Assembly (NCBI GenBank): GCA_009760855.2
Contig: WPIO01000060.1
Location: 1,605,501 to 1,669,500 of the forward strand
Origin: Cristatella mucedo
Taxonomy: Eukaryota > Bryozoa > Phylactolaemata > Cristatellidae
Reading direction: 5' to 3'
DNA: 64,000 nucleotides
Under the pieces are notes generated by a model. It saw only the letters and a list, made by a program, of their open reading frames with translations. It had not been told where the DNA came from and did not search any database. This document shows, one piece after another, positions 1 to 36,884 of the stretch. The first letter of the stretch is position 1, and each line of letters starts with the position of its first letter. A program made the position numbers and the translations under genes.

Positions 1-805
1 GAAATGTAATTGAATGGGGAGTAATATCATGCTCGATAAACAAACAAAATGAATAACATGGTTAGGGGTGACATGCAGTGTCAGCACGCATAAGCACATC
101 AAGGACGAATCACAGGGACCCACTAAATGCTGTCCTAAATAGGTGTGTTTTTTAGGTTCCTTTTAAATGTGGTCAGGTCAGGGGATGTTCCGACGCAGGT
201 CGGGAGGGAGTTCCAGGCTGTGGGAGCATATGAACTAAATGCACGGTCTCCAAAGGATTTAAGGTTTGTATGAGGTATTTCTAGACTGTTGGATTTCGAA
301 AAGCAGGTGGTACGATGCTTGGCCTGATGGGTTAATATATCTGACAGATAGGCTGGAGCCATAGAATGAAGGGACCTAAACGTGAGCGACAAAACCTTGA
401 AGTCAATTCGTTGCTTGACTGGTAGCCAGTGCAGGTCGGCGAGAAGTGGTGTGACATGGCAACTGCAACGCTCACGACAGACAAGCCTAGCTGCAGAGTT
501 TTGCACCAGCTGCAATCGCCTGATCGCACATGCTGGTAGGCCAGTAAGCAGTGAGTTGCAGAAGTCGAGACGGGATGTCACGAATGCATGGACCAACTTG
601 GACGTGGTATCCTTATCTAAACAAGCCCTAATTTTTGCAATGTTATGAAGCTGAAAATAGGCGGATTTGACTGTGGAGCTGATATGGTCGTCTAACGAGA
701 GGTCGCTTTGGAGTATGACACCTAGATTTCGAGCTGATTCAACTGGAGATATGCTGGCAGAGCCAATTTTGAGAGTCAGCCTTTACAATCTCTGGATCAC
801 ACTGG
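1..805 (-). repeat. LINE-A copy, 3' half, cut by the window edge
   Basis: This is a CR1/L2-like non-LTR retrotransposon read on the minus strand. The frame at 135-596 gives the conserved region after the RT core ([32 protein letters not shown]), a stretch repeated in many copies in the window. The 3' UTR reaches base 1, so the TTA-type tail lies outside. The RT core is missing at the other end. The element is interrupted by a SINE-A at 822-992 and resumes at 993. Clade assignment rests on motif recognition only. Confidence 0.85.
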
Positions 806-821
806 GTTTGCCCATAACTAG

Positions 822-992
822 TAAGCCGTGATGGCACACTAGGTAAGGTGGTTGCTTTCACGACCTCGGTCCCGAGGTCGTGGGTTCGATTCCTGCAGTG
901 GGCGATCACTTATCGCCACTGCAAGCGGTGGTGATAGCCGTAAAGGCTCTTCTGTCGCTATACAAAAGAGGCTGTTTAATCAGCTAGGATTT
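822..992 (+). repeat. SINE-A copy (tRNA-derived) nested in LINE-A
   Basis: The element starts GCCGTGATGGCACACTAGG. It has an A-box-like block (GGCACACTAGGTAAGG) and a perfect B box (GGTTCGATTCC) about 50 bp later, as expected for an RNA polymerase III promoter inherited from a tRNA. A body with TATCGCCACTGCAAGCGG follows, then the 3' end GCTGTTTAATCAGCTAGG and a T run. LINE-A sequence lies on both sides. No target duplication is evident. Confidence 0.85.
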
Positions 993-1100
993 TTTTTTTT
1001 AGTTTTATCATTGTTAAGTTTTAGAAAATTTGCTGCCATCCATGTGCAGATGTCATCAATCCATGCAGCTAGTGAGTTTAGAGAATCTGAGAATTTGAAA
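993..1100 (-). repeat. LINE-A copy, continuation beyond SINE-A
   Basis: The stretch with AAAATTTGCTGCCATCCATG and GATGTCATCAATCCATGCAG matches the LINE-A copy at 60600-60660. It continues the element interrupted at 822. Similarity is lost near 1100. Confidence 0.75.
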
Positions 1101-1500
1101 TTATCTTTCGTATTGTGACCATATCCAAGCACGACCTACTTCAGCTGTGTATTCTGCTTCTTGGACTACTTGCTGTAGGCGTTTACCCCGAAAACCAGTA
1201 GTACATTGGGAAAAGGTGGCCGGTTTACCCCCATAATTGTATTACCGTTTTTCAAACAAATTTTCATAAACTTTTCAGTTGATCGACTGTTTAGGTATTT
1301 GGGATTAGTAGCAGTTTCCAAATTGTAGTGTAATAATGTAGAACCTGGTGGGTCTTAATGTAGACCTTCCTCTCAAGATTGATTCTGGTACCATCGCTCC
1401 CATGACAAAGGAACATGCCAAAATACGGCCTCCTTAGATAAAAGTTGTCACGTTTGTGAGATCGCATCTTGCTGTCATTTCCTTAATTAAGGACTCTTGG
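1100..1500. other. Unassigned sequence, probable intron
   Basis: No coding frame, repeat family or RNA gene is recognisable here. It lies upstream of the first transporter exon in the window and is probably intron. Confidence 0.4.
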
Positions 1501-1720
1501 TGCTCTTAATCGTCTGCAACTGATGCAATACTCAGCAGCTCTTCTGGCCCGTTGTCAAACATGTTGCTGCCATATCGCATCTCTTGTGCTTGAGCTTCAC
1601 TGGCTCCCTGTCAAGCATCGAATTGGTTTAAAGATCCTGGGCTCCTTCAGTGTGCACTACCCATTCCTCAGCATCTTATCCTCTTGCCGTCACCACATGC
1701 TAAATTGAAATCTTTCGGTG
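1500..1720 (+). repeat. Decayed LINE fragment (post-RT region)
   Basis: The frame at 1523-1708 retains LELHWLPVKHRIGLK, the post-RT block of CR1-like elements, with many substitutions. It is an old copy. I cannot assign it confidently to LINE-A rather than LINE-C. Confidence 0.6.
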
Positions 1721-2690
1721 ATTGAGCCTGTAGCTCATATGCCGCAAAAGTCTGGAGCTTGCCTCCAGCTATGGTCACTGCATATGCAATTACCTTGCAC
1801 CTTTTTAAGTTCCAGGTTATGATACATCTGTTTCGGTCAGCTCTACTTACCTTCACCCGTGTGAACTTGTCTGTTTTTGTTGTTTTGGTGTGCTTGCAGT
1901 GAGCACCTGTGCATGATAAAGTACAAATTACGAGCCAGACGTCTTAGTGACTGGGTCATGAGTGTCTTCATGTTAGTTAAACCATGCTTCTCTAAGCATG
2001 ATTCGTGTTTGCGTCTGAATGCTCAATACCGTGAATGTTACAAACACCGTTGGTTATGTTTCTCATGCAGCAAGTTATAAAGCCTTAGATGGAGACTAGG
2101 CTCTCTTATGGCACTATACAAACGATTTACTATTATTATTGTGGTGTAGACCGTGTCGAAAACAATCCGGAATGATTGTTAGTCTGCTTTACACTATGGT
2201 TCGTTCTGTGTGCATATAGCCCCACTGCTGCTGCCGACTATATACATTTACTTGAGGCCATGGGCTTGCTAAAGGTATGGCCGCTCTTTTGTGCTGTTTT
2301 GGTTTGCCAACGTTGAAGCACATGCATGTCGGTACTGCACATACGACTCATTAGCTTTGCTTCGAGGTGCTGTCTTTGGCAGGTTCTGTCACATGTTTGC
2401 AAGGACTTGCACCCGTTTACGGGCTCCGTTTATGGTTCCTGTGCCTCTGGCACGTTTGCAATCGCAAGTTCAGTCGAGCACTGGCAGATCTGTTTCTGCC
2501 TGTGTCCAGTGTAAACTTGAAAGGCCCCACTGCTCCGCTGGAGAGAGGTGGCTTGATGAATGCTCCAGCTCGACACCTTGTCTCGGTTTGCCTTGCCCAG
2601 GCTTGCCCAGGCCGAGGCTCACGTGCACAGCTTCTGCGGGCCTCCATGCTGCTTGCCATCGTCATTTCTCGCTGTTGATGCTGACCTCAG

Positions 2691-28739
<26,049 letters not shown>

Positions 28740-28787
28740 TTCTTTGCTGTTGTCTACTACGAGGCAGTCAGCTTTTATAGAAGTTTG

Positions 28788-28793
28788 AATAAA
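28788..28793 (+). promoter_or_regulatory. ABCC4: Polyadenylation signal of the ABCC4-like gene
   Basis: AATAAA lies 49 bp after the stop codon of the terminal exon, implying a very short 3' UTR. It is a consensus match only. Confidence 0.65.
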
Positions 28794-28799
28794 AAATCT

Positions 28800-30165
28800 T
28801 CTAAATTCTCATGTCGAAACGGTGTTAGGGACGTGTTCTTCCATGCAGCACATGTGTTAGGTGCTCAGCAGTCGTCAGCTTTTGCATTTACATCGTATGT
28901 GGGTTCATTCATGATGGTTCATGAACGTCCCGTTTCTTTTGACCAAGTACCTGAAAGAATATTCCCTATTTTTTCATTGTTGATGCCGGCTAACTTAATC
29001 TTCCTGTTTGGATGCCATCCAATAATGAACTAAACCTCTGAGGACCGTCCTGTAGATTTGCCGAAGACCTAGTGTGCCACGTGAGCAATTTGGTAAGTGG
29101 CATTCTGCTGTAATCGGAAACGAATAGAGCAAAAAAGCCCATGCTTTCACATCCAAAAATGGCTAGATATACAATTAAGCTACAACACCGATGCATTGTA
29201 TGCAATGATCTCATGTCATTCAATTTGTCTTGCAACTGTCTAAAGTCGGATGGTTTAGGATTCCGGCTTTCAGTAGGTTCTCCGGGTGACACCATCAGTA
29301 ACCTCTCTGTATCGGGAGAAAAGGGAATCTTAAAGCTAGTCTAGGGTATCTTGGCCCATACTTGGCAATGGAAGGATTATTGGTCAAGCTCTGCAAAATG
29401 GGCTGAGCTAGGTCATTTGCCACATAGGCACTGTCATGTTATCCACCACCAGGATGGACAGACATGCAGCAATGGTTAAGCAGATGAAGCAACTGAATGC
29501 AGAAAACGGTGGCATAGGGAATCGCACACAGGTCACGGGCTTTTGGAGGCAGTTGGACAATCACAACAGTGTAGCTGAACGATTCAGGAGTCAGCTCAGC
29601 TACTCCGTGTCACGTGGACAAAACAAATAGTGGTGAACCTGTAAAGCTGGCCTCATTGTGTGCCTCGTGCAGCAATCAGCAGCTAAACCGTGCATTTTTA
29701 TCAACAGATTAACCGCTTTCGCAAAACGAAGGCATGATCTTGACAGATCGGCCAAGCTGCAGGTGGTAGCAGTATTGTTTGGATATGGAAGGATAGGGTG
29801 GTAAAGGTAAATGGTAACTCTTTTTTTGGGGGGGTTCTTCCATTCAAATTAAGGTGATGGCGTGGCATATTCCTTCTTGGGCTACGATGTATCCAAATTT
29901 CGTGTTGCAGTGCTTTATTAGTCCATTTAACGGTTCAGGATACGTATCTTTTAAGATTTTTTTCAAGTCTCGGCAGTCTAGCTGAAAGGCAGCGACCGTT
30001 GCAGAGCAGTAACTGCTGCAATGGTAGCAGGAGCTAGCAGATGTCTTAGTGATTGGGAAATTTGCGTTTGCCTAAAGCTAGCTGCTAAGGCTGCCTTAAA
30101 TGTCCAGAACTACCGCAAGGGTACACTACAAGTAATGTAATGTATCTCAATCTGTAACTCAACAT
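28800..30165. other. Intergenic stretch without recognised features
   Basis: No open frame over 110 residues, no repeat family and no RNA gene were recognised downstream of the transporter gene. Confidence 0.5.
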
Positions 30166-30169
30166 GTTA

Positions 30170-30430
30170 AGACTTCGTAGGTGTTTTGTTATGCAGTGCA
30201 CCCAAAAGTCCAAGCGGCTTTTGGTACGCATTTGGTGGTCAACAGACTATCTCACGTAACAAAGAGAAAGTGAGAAGTATAGCTAAATAAGGAGTGCAGT
30301 TAAGTTAGGTAGTAGCTTGAAAGTAGCAGCTCAGAACGACTGGAAAGCATGTGCCAAAGTCGGCAGCAGGAGACAAGCATCAACCCCCCTCAGAGAGGGG
30401 AAGAGTAGGCTTGTCAGGTGGAGAAGCCAT
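30170..30430 (-). repeat. LINE-B 3' UTR copy
   Basis: CAAAAGCCGCTTGGACTTTT and the following CACTTTCTCTTTGTTACGTG on the minus strand match the LINE-B 3' UTR at 33790-33960. It includes ATGTAATGTATCTC near the terminus. Confidence 0.65.
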
Positions 30431-30964
30431 AAGAAATTTCATGGAAGATGTGTGCTTTTTTATGAGGAAGGAGCAGTTCTATTATTTAATTGTATTTTGT
30501 TAATTGATCCTTAAGCTGACAGTAGTACACTTTCTCCCATCTGAATTAATTGTGCTGGCTGGGCGTTCCGTTGACTAGCTGTTGGCAACAATGTTAGACG
30601 GTTCTAGTGGAAATGCTTAATAACAATGGACAAGGCAAAGGCAAAATGTCGAGTGGCATGTCGTGGATGACAATCCGTTCTAACCAGGAAGTCTCCTTCA
30701 ACCCCCTACATATGGGTTGTTTTTTCGACTACTGACAGCTTCCAAAAAACGTGAGTCCACTGATGAGTGATGCATCAAGTACGCTCAAACTCACGAGTCA
30801 CGACATGGTGACTTGAAGTCCCACTTGAGTTGTTGTGACGACCAAACTTAATTGCCTGCAGCTTAAACCACACCCGGTGTATTCCTGCAATCCCTACAAC
30901 CTTCAGCAGCATCAGATGCAGCTGCTTCGGTAGGACTGCACTTAAGCAGTAGCTGTTTAAATTT

Positions 30965-31363
30965 TGGCCCAATAAAACTAATCACTCCGAATTCATTCAT
31001 AGTTAACCACGTTTGCGCTAGGCTATTTTCCATCGCGTAAAAACTGATACATCCACGGCTGCAGACCTGTATTTGGTCAACATTATGTCATACGAAATGT
31101 AGTCTGTAACGAATAATGCAATGAAGACGTAAATTGGATGTATCTGATAGCAATTTAGCTACTTTGGCCTAATAATTCCAATCACTTCGCAGCCATTCAT
31201 GGGTGACCGTCTTTGCACTCAAGCTATTTTCTTTCACGTTAAAACTCACACCCACGGCTGCAACCATGTATTTGGTCACCATTATGTCATTCGAAATGTC
31301 GTCTGTACTGTTGAGTAATGCAATGATGAGGTAAATTGAATGTATGAGATGGCAATTTAGCAT
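30965..31363. repeat. Tandem duplication of a 200-bp unit
   Basis: Unit 1 (30965-31163) and unit 2 (31164-31363) share, in the same order, GGCC(C/T)AATAA, ATTCAT, GCTATTTTC, CCACGGCTGCA, TGTATTTGGTCA, ATTATGTCAT, CGAAATGT, TAATGCAATGA and GCAATTTAGC. They are clearly diverged, so the duplication is not recent. It is not matched elsewhere in the window. Confidence 0.85.
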
Positions 31364-31384
31364 CCGGGGGTTTTCGCCTTTGAC

Positions 31385-31387
<3 letters not shown>

Positions 31388-31431
<44 letters not shown>
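31388..31431. repeat. (TA)n microsatellite
   Basis: An uninterrupted AT dinucleotide run of about 44 bp, just after the 200-bp tandem duplication. Confidence 0.95.
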
Positions 31432-31433
<2 letters not shown>

Positions 31434-31639
31434 CAGCTATTGGCCGGTAATCATCTTCAACCTGCAATCTTCTCAGAAGGAATGAAATTAAACTCAGTAA
31501 ATCGTGTAGTCTGACTCCTGAGAGTTCATTGGCACTGACTCCCGTTGAGTCGACACGGTCACCTGTATTTTCAAGACCCTACATTTATTAAGAGTTATCT
31601 TCGCCGCTCGTTGAAAACATCCCGGCTGACTCTTGCCGC

Positions 31640-31755
31640 CCTGATTTGGACCACAGGTTAAGGTACTCACCTTAGACGAACGAGGTCTGTTAGGCATAGG
31701 TGAAGTGCCTGGATAGAGAATAAGCTCTCTTAGGGTGCTGTATAAATGAATTATA
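31640..31755 (+). repeat. SINE-B copy
   Basis: The head is degraded. The tail GTGAAGTGCCTGGATAGAG with ATAAGCTCTCTTAGGGTGCTG and TATAAATGAATTATA is typical. Confidence 0.75.
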
Positions 31756-32129
31756 TCGGTTGCTTAAAATACAGAACAACCGAAAGCCGTGGGACAGAGA
31801 GCAGCCAAATTTTGCCGCTAGCAGGAAATTATCTCAAAATATCTTATTTTCTGGAGTGGGCTCTCCAATTGAGCTATCAACAGTTTCGTCTGCCTACTCC
31901 TTCGGGATCCAGTGAAGAAGGCTTAGGCTTATTGGTCATGCGTACGTTAGTCCTCCTGCTCTTTATCTCAGTGGGGAGAACAGAGCGGATCAGGCCCAAA
32001 AGGACACCATCTAGCCTCCTTCCAGGCGCAGCCTCCATCCCAGAAAGAGGCAGCCCTCTAGCCCGAGATAGGCAGCCTCCTTCCCCAAAGTAGCATTCTG
32101 AAAACTAAGCCGAGCGCTGCAACTCTGAA

Positions 32130-32282
32130 AGAATGCCCACTAGGTAAGGCGGTTGCTCTACACGCCTGGTGGATCCGAGTCATGTGGTTGGCGATTCTTT
32201 ATTGTGGCAGCAAGCAGTGGGGATAGCTTTTAAGGCTCTCCTGCCGCAATACGAAAGAGGTTTCTAAATCAGCTAGGGTTAT
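32130..32282 (+). repeat. SINE-A copy, decayed
   Basis: CACTAGGTAAGGCGGTTGC, a GATTCTTTATTG body and TAAATCAGCTAGGG follow the SINE-A order. The B box is lost. Confidence 0.7.
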
Positions 32283-32374
32283 TTTTAATCAGGACGCAAC
32301 CCTAAAACCGCACAACGACTGGTTGTGCGTCGCTGGGCTACCGCCTAGTTATACCGAGCCTCCGGGGAAAGCGA

Positions 32375-32660
32375 CTCGGGCCCGTGAGATTTCAACACTA
32401 TGCTGACGATACCCAGCTCTATTTTCCAGTTGAACGGTCGGAATCGTCCGCAACGACTGATAATGCTTGCCTTGCAGACATTCGATTCCGATTGTCTGTC
32501 AGTATCCGCAAATTAAACGACGATAAGCCGGAACCCCTACTCGCAGCATACCGCAAGCACGCAGCTGCTGACTGGGAGACTTCGCTCTTCCAACATGTAA
32601 TGTTCTAGTATGACCTTCACTACTCGATCGGAACTCAGGTGCCCTCTTTAGATAATTACT
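32375..32660 (+). repeat. LINE-B RT-core fragment
   Basis: The frame at 32384-32608 encodes YADDTQLYF followed by CLADIRFRLSVSI and KLNDDKPE, the RT catalytic block and downstream sequence. It matches the LINE-B copy at 35640-35810 better than LINE-A. Both ends are truncated. Confidence 0.75.
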
Positions 32661-33555
32661 TAAAAGGTAAATGACGGAAAAAAAGAGAAGATCAGTCTAA
32701 CACAACAATCAAAGGAATGTTTATGATACCTTCCAATAAACTACGCGTTTGAAAAGGGATGTGAAGTTTTAGCGATTTTCGCGTATAACCAAAGAATTAT
32801 AAAAACGGACCAGGCGAACGACCACGAAAAGCCCGGAGGAAAACCGGGAGCAGAGCACATCTACACAAAAATAAATTTGCCAATCTTTTCCATCATTTTA
32901 CGACTTGTGTTCCAACTTTTTGAACCAGTTAATACTGTGTAGTAGTATATGCATTTTTGTATGGCGCGCCCTACTATCGCACAACCGGTTCCTAGCCGCT
33001 CAATTAAGGAAAGATTAATGAATATCAGTCATATTCTGGCAAATTTAGCACATTGCCGTTTCAGCAGCGACCGTCGCTTTGGAAACGAAATCCCACGGCA
33101 CCAGCTATCACTTCGATGGAGTTGAATTAAATGTTCGAACCCTCACTATTGGCTCCGAGATAGAGAAACCCGAGCGCCGAGGATACAGGACATCGATGCA
33201 GGACATCACAGGGGCTCGCCGACTCCAAAGAAATGAAGGGTGATAAATCCGAACGCTCAGTCAAGGAAAACAGTGAATGCGCAGCTGTACGCTGTAGCAA
33301 TCTCGTAACCGGAGTGATCTCCATGGCGAACCCTCAACGTTTGATACAACGATTCGGAGGACCTTCAACGATTCAATAACCCGCAATCTCAAGTCGCCCT
33401 ATATCCGGTATCGACGGCTACTTCCCCTTGGGCTCTCAAAGGCTCGACTGCTGAGACGCTGCCTTTGCGGACTACTGAGAATGCCTCCAATCATCGACAG
33501 CACGAGTCTGCGAATCAGGGCGGCTACGTGCTCCCTTTATGCAATGTAATGCATA
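32660..33555. other. Unassigned intergenic sequence
   Basis: No gene or repeat family was recognised. A short minus-strand frame at 33127-33324 has no family resemblance. Confidence 0.45.
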
Positions 33556-33559
33556 TCCG

Positions 33560-33745
33560 CCTGCAACTCCACAAAGCCATGAAGACCACGTGGGTGTTAC
33601 GCAGAAGTTTTGTATAGCCCACTCACAGCCTAAGAGGCTTTCGGTACGCATTCGGTAGCCAACAAATTTCGCCTCACATTAAAAAGGGAGTGGGAAGCAT
33701 AGCAGAGTCGGGAGAGCAGTTGAGGTAGTGAGTAGCACGGAAGTA
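33560..33745 (-). repeat. LINE-B 3' UTR copy (head-to-tail with the next)
   Basis: It contains GAAGACCACGTGGGTGTTAC and CTAAGAGGCTTTCGGTACGC, reaching AGTAGCACGGAAG. An (ATGTA)n junction at 33745-33760 follows, where a second copy starts in the same orientation. Confidence 0.8.
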
Positions 33746-34700
33746 ATGTAATGTAATGTATCTCCGTCAGTAACTCCACAAAGTCATAAAGACCATGTGG
33801 GTGTTACGCAGGAGAGTTTTGTATAGCGCACTCACAGCCTAAGCGGCTTTCGGTACGCATTCGGTAGCCAACAGACTTCGTCTCACGCAACACAAGAGAA
33901 AGTGGGAAGCATAGCAGAGTCAGGAGAGCAGTTGAGGTAGTGAGTAGCATAGAAGTAGCAGTTCAGGACCGCTGAAAAAGATGTGCCATAGTCGGCAGTT
34001 GGAGAGTAGATGTCGTTGCGTAAGAATTGTGGAAGCGAGTTGCACAGTAGCAGCCCGGGACCGCTGAAAAGGATGACCCGTAGTCGGCAGGAGAGTAGTT
34101 GTCGTTGCGTAAGAATTGTGAAATCAAGTTCCACAGTCTAGGACCTGAAGAGCTTAAGCTTCTGTCGCCAACGGTCTTTAAGCGGAGGAATGGAACGGCT
34201 AATTTATCGTCCATATAGGACCTGAGGGCACGAAGAGGCGGAAACTGATGCAGCAGTTCAGCCAGGTACGAAGGAGCCAAGACGTGGCGGGCCTTGAGGG
34301 TCAGGGTGAGAACGTTGCTCTGTACCCGTTGACCAACCGTCACTGATCCTAGCTCTGTTAGCAAAGGAGACACGTGCTCAAACCTCAGGGATTTGAAGAC
34401 GAGCCTTGCAGCCGTATTCATAGTCAGCTGCAGTGGCCTCGTTGCTATCTTTGGCAGCCCAGCCAAAAGGGAATTACAATAATTAAGCCGATACAGAACT
34501 AAGGAGCTAGATACATTTTTTGCAAGCCACTGCAGAAGACAGATCCTGTTAATAAACAGGGATCGGACGTGATTGCTAGCTGTGGAAGCAGTTTTCTGAA
34601 TTCAAATTTAGGTAACTGTTGAAAACAACACCTACATTTCGAGCACGTGGTGTTGGTCGCACAACAGCATCACCTATTAGAAGAGCAAAGCCTTTTGTTA
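33746..34700 (-). repeat. LINE-B copy, C-terminal part and tail
   Basis: The minus-strand frame 33963-34466 encodes PLQLTMNTAARLVFKSLRF, APSYLAELL and LKTVGDRSLSSSGPRLWN, equivalent to but distinct from the LINE-A end. The 3' end is an ATTAC-type pentamer tail at 33744-33760, unlike the TTA tail of LINE-A. The copy is split by the insertion at 34701-35577 and continues at 35578. Confidence 0.85.
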
Positions 34701-35577
34701 CGCCGAGGGCTCGACGGAGTAGGCTTAACCTGCCGCTTACCTAGTGGCGTAACTTAGCGCCTAATGCCGTTCTGTGCGCGGCTACGCACAATAAGCAGGT
34801 CGCCACGAAACGAGCGTTTCTGGTGCTGACCTACTTATCGTTGCTAAAGGGGGTCGTGAGTCCGTGGTGTGAATTGGAAAGCGAGACACAAATTGTGGAC
34901 TTTACTAAGCTTTATTCGCAAGCGCACAGTCGCTGCGCGTCTAGCTCAGCTTTATCTCCACACTCCTAGCAGGCTCTCAACCGCTCAAGCGCTCTTGCGG
35001 GCGGAAGAACATCCGGTAATTAGGCTACCTACATCTATTGTGGAGAACGACCCGAATAAGACGGAGGAGCCCGTACCGGAACCTAGACCCTGACTGGAGA
35101 ACTAGGGATCCCCTTCCACCTTACGGCAGGAATAACTCACACGTTACGCCAAGCACTCTTGGCGAGACCACGCGCACGCACGCACACACGGAACACGGAA
35201 AAAACACAAAGTGCGAGCTCGAGCGCTATACGACCGTATTCGGTGGCGTTCACCGAATCCTCGTGGCGCTGTCCCGTCCTGTCCCTCGATCATCGGCGAA
35301 CAGCCCGCCCTCCTCCCTCGTTTTCAGAGAAACGAGTCCGGCAACTACCGGCGACGGCGTCGAGACGGGGCCGAAGATGAAGAAAAGGCCTCTAGCGAGC
35401 GTCGCCTTATCGTTATCTAACTAGCTGGGACAATGGGGTTGACAACCCAGCCAATATCAATCACCTTAGCGACCTCGGCGTCCCTTCGCTCGCAGCTCGA
35501 GAACGCAGATGCTCTTCACCCACTTCTTTTGTTCTCACGGAAACCGTCCAGTCAATCTAGGTTGGCTGGCGTTCGTA
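34701..35577. mobile_element. Unclassified 0.88 kb insertion within LINE-B
   Basis: The insert has no counterpart in LINE-B. It is flanked by near-identical direct repeats of about 37 bp, at 34664-34700 and 35581-35617, containing TATTAGA(A/G)AGCAAAGCC. On the minus strand the ends read TGTATACGAACGCC...GGCGTAACA, i.e. LTR-like TG...CA, and an AATAAA occurs on that strand near 34910. It is CpG-rich, with small frames lacking any family resemblance. Solo LTR, Penelope-type unit or another non-autonomous element are all possible. Confidence 0.5.
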
Positions 35578-36080
35578 TACAAAACAGCATCAGCTATTAG
35601 AAAAGCAAAGCCTTTTAATCCAGCCACACGCTTAGGGTATCCTGTGAGCAGCAGTTCGGTTTAATCGTCATTTTATTTCAAGAAGTTTTCCGACATCCAG
35701 GATCGAATGTCGGCAAGGCAAGCATTCAGTTGATCAGTTGCAGCAGCAGATTCCGACGGTTTGAATGACAAAAATACAGCCGAGTATCGTCAGCATAAAA
35801 GTGATATCTTATTCCATGGGCCTTAATCACTTTTCCCAGAGGTTGAGTATAAATGGAGAACAGCAAGGGACCGAGGACGGACCCTTGAGGGACTCCACGG
35901 GTGACCCGTCTCGCGTGTGAGACCTAACCTACATACGATGCGGATTGAACACGATCAGACAAGTACGACTCGAACCTCGCCGGTGCCTCCTCTGCCAGAC
36001 CGATCGTTATTCTCAATCCTTCAAGTAGATTTGCACGATGAACTGCAGCAGCTGCTTTCGTCTAAACAGCGAATGCGCTC
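35578..36080 (-). repeat. LINE-B copy, RT core
   Basis: On the minus strand motif B ([20 protein letters not shown]) is followed by motif C ([12 protein letters not shown]). An upstream part resembles FESYLSDRVQSASYVG. Frame breaks are present. This is the upstream part of the copy interrupted by the 0.88 kb insertion. Confidence 0.8.
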
Positions 36081-36351
36081 CAAGTTTCAAGCTCAGCCGC
36101 ACAAGTGTCCCCGCAAGTCAGCTCCTACCTTTGTAACGAGGCTCAACGAGCAAGTAAGAGTAAGCCGTAAGGCTTGCTCGATGGGACAGGCTCAGCCGTC
36201 GCTAAGCTATGGCCAGGGGCTGGTTCTCCGAGTGCTGTTCTACAGCTGGGCGTTTACCTGTTCGCAGGATTGCCATTCTTAATTTGAGAGACACTCGTGC
36301 ACGAGTGCGAGTGTGGGGATCACAATCAACCCGGCTCCGGCTTGTGCTCAG

Positions 36352-36520
36352 AGCCGTGATGGCACACTAGGTAAGGCGGTTGCTTTCACGACCTCGGTCC
36401 CGAGGTCGTGGGTTCGATTCCTGTGGTGGGCGATTTTATATCGCCACTGCAAGCGGTGGTGATAGCCGTAAAGGCTCTTCTGTCGCTACACAAAAATAGG
36501 CTGTTTAATCAGCTAGATTA
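36352..36520 (+). repeat. SINE-A copy, near consensus
   Basis: GAGCCGTGATGGCACACTAG, the B box GGTTCGATTCC and the 3' end GGCTGTTTAATCAGCTAG are all present. It is almost identical to the copy at 822-992, which suggests recent amplification. Confidence 0.9.
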
Positions 36521-36654
36521 TAGAAGTCTCAGTCTTGCTTGCCTCGGTTCGGATATGCCAACCGACCACGCCCACCGCAACGTTCGCTTTGAAACTAGTG
36601 CAGCAGCCTAGCTGTTCTTCGGATGCTGCCGCATCTTCATCAATACCCTCGGAA

Positions 36655-36800
36655 TAACTGCCCCATTTGAAAGGGAGCCAACGCAAATCGGCGAGAAGTG
36701 GTGCAATTTTGAGATTGCAGCCCTCACGACAGACGAACCTAGATGCAGAGTCTTGTACCTTAAGTGCAGCATTTACCTGATTACTCTTCAATTCCTGTCA
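36655..36800 (-). repeat. LINE post-RT fragment
   Basis: The minus-strand frame 36513-36791 contains LKVQDSASRFVCREGCNLKI and APLLADLRWLPFKWG, the post-RT block of a CR1-like element. The family is uncertain. Confidence 0.6.
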
Positions 36801-36884
36801 CTTAGTTAGCAGGCGTCGCTGCTACGCGAATGTGGCTACTGGACCGCTGTCGTCTGCCGATCGGTCGACTATAGCTTGGCTCTT

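Noticed and set aside
382-648. Plus-strand frame repeated at several loci (also 39509 minus, 56845 plus, 60138 plus)
   Set aside because: It is the antisense shadow of the LINE-A post-RT coding region; its recurrence simply follows LINE-A copies.
822-992. Possible tRNA genes at this and a dozen similar places
   Set aside because: A- and B-box-like motifs are present, but the sequence does not fold into a complete cloverleaf with paired acceptor ends and is followed by a constant non-tRNA body. These are tRNA-derived SINEs.
2291-2690. Overlapping open frames upstream of the first exon, considered as an earlier transporter exon
   Set aside because: None shows ABC transporter membrane-domain similarity, and the clear acceptor at 2690 would not be needed if they were coding.
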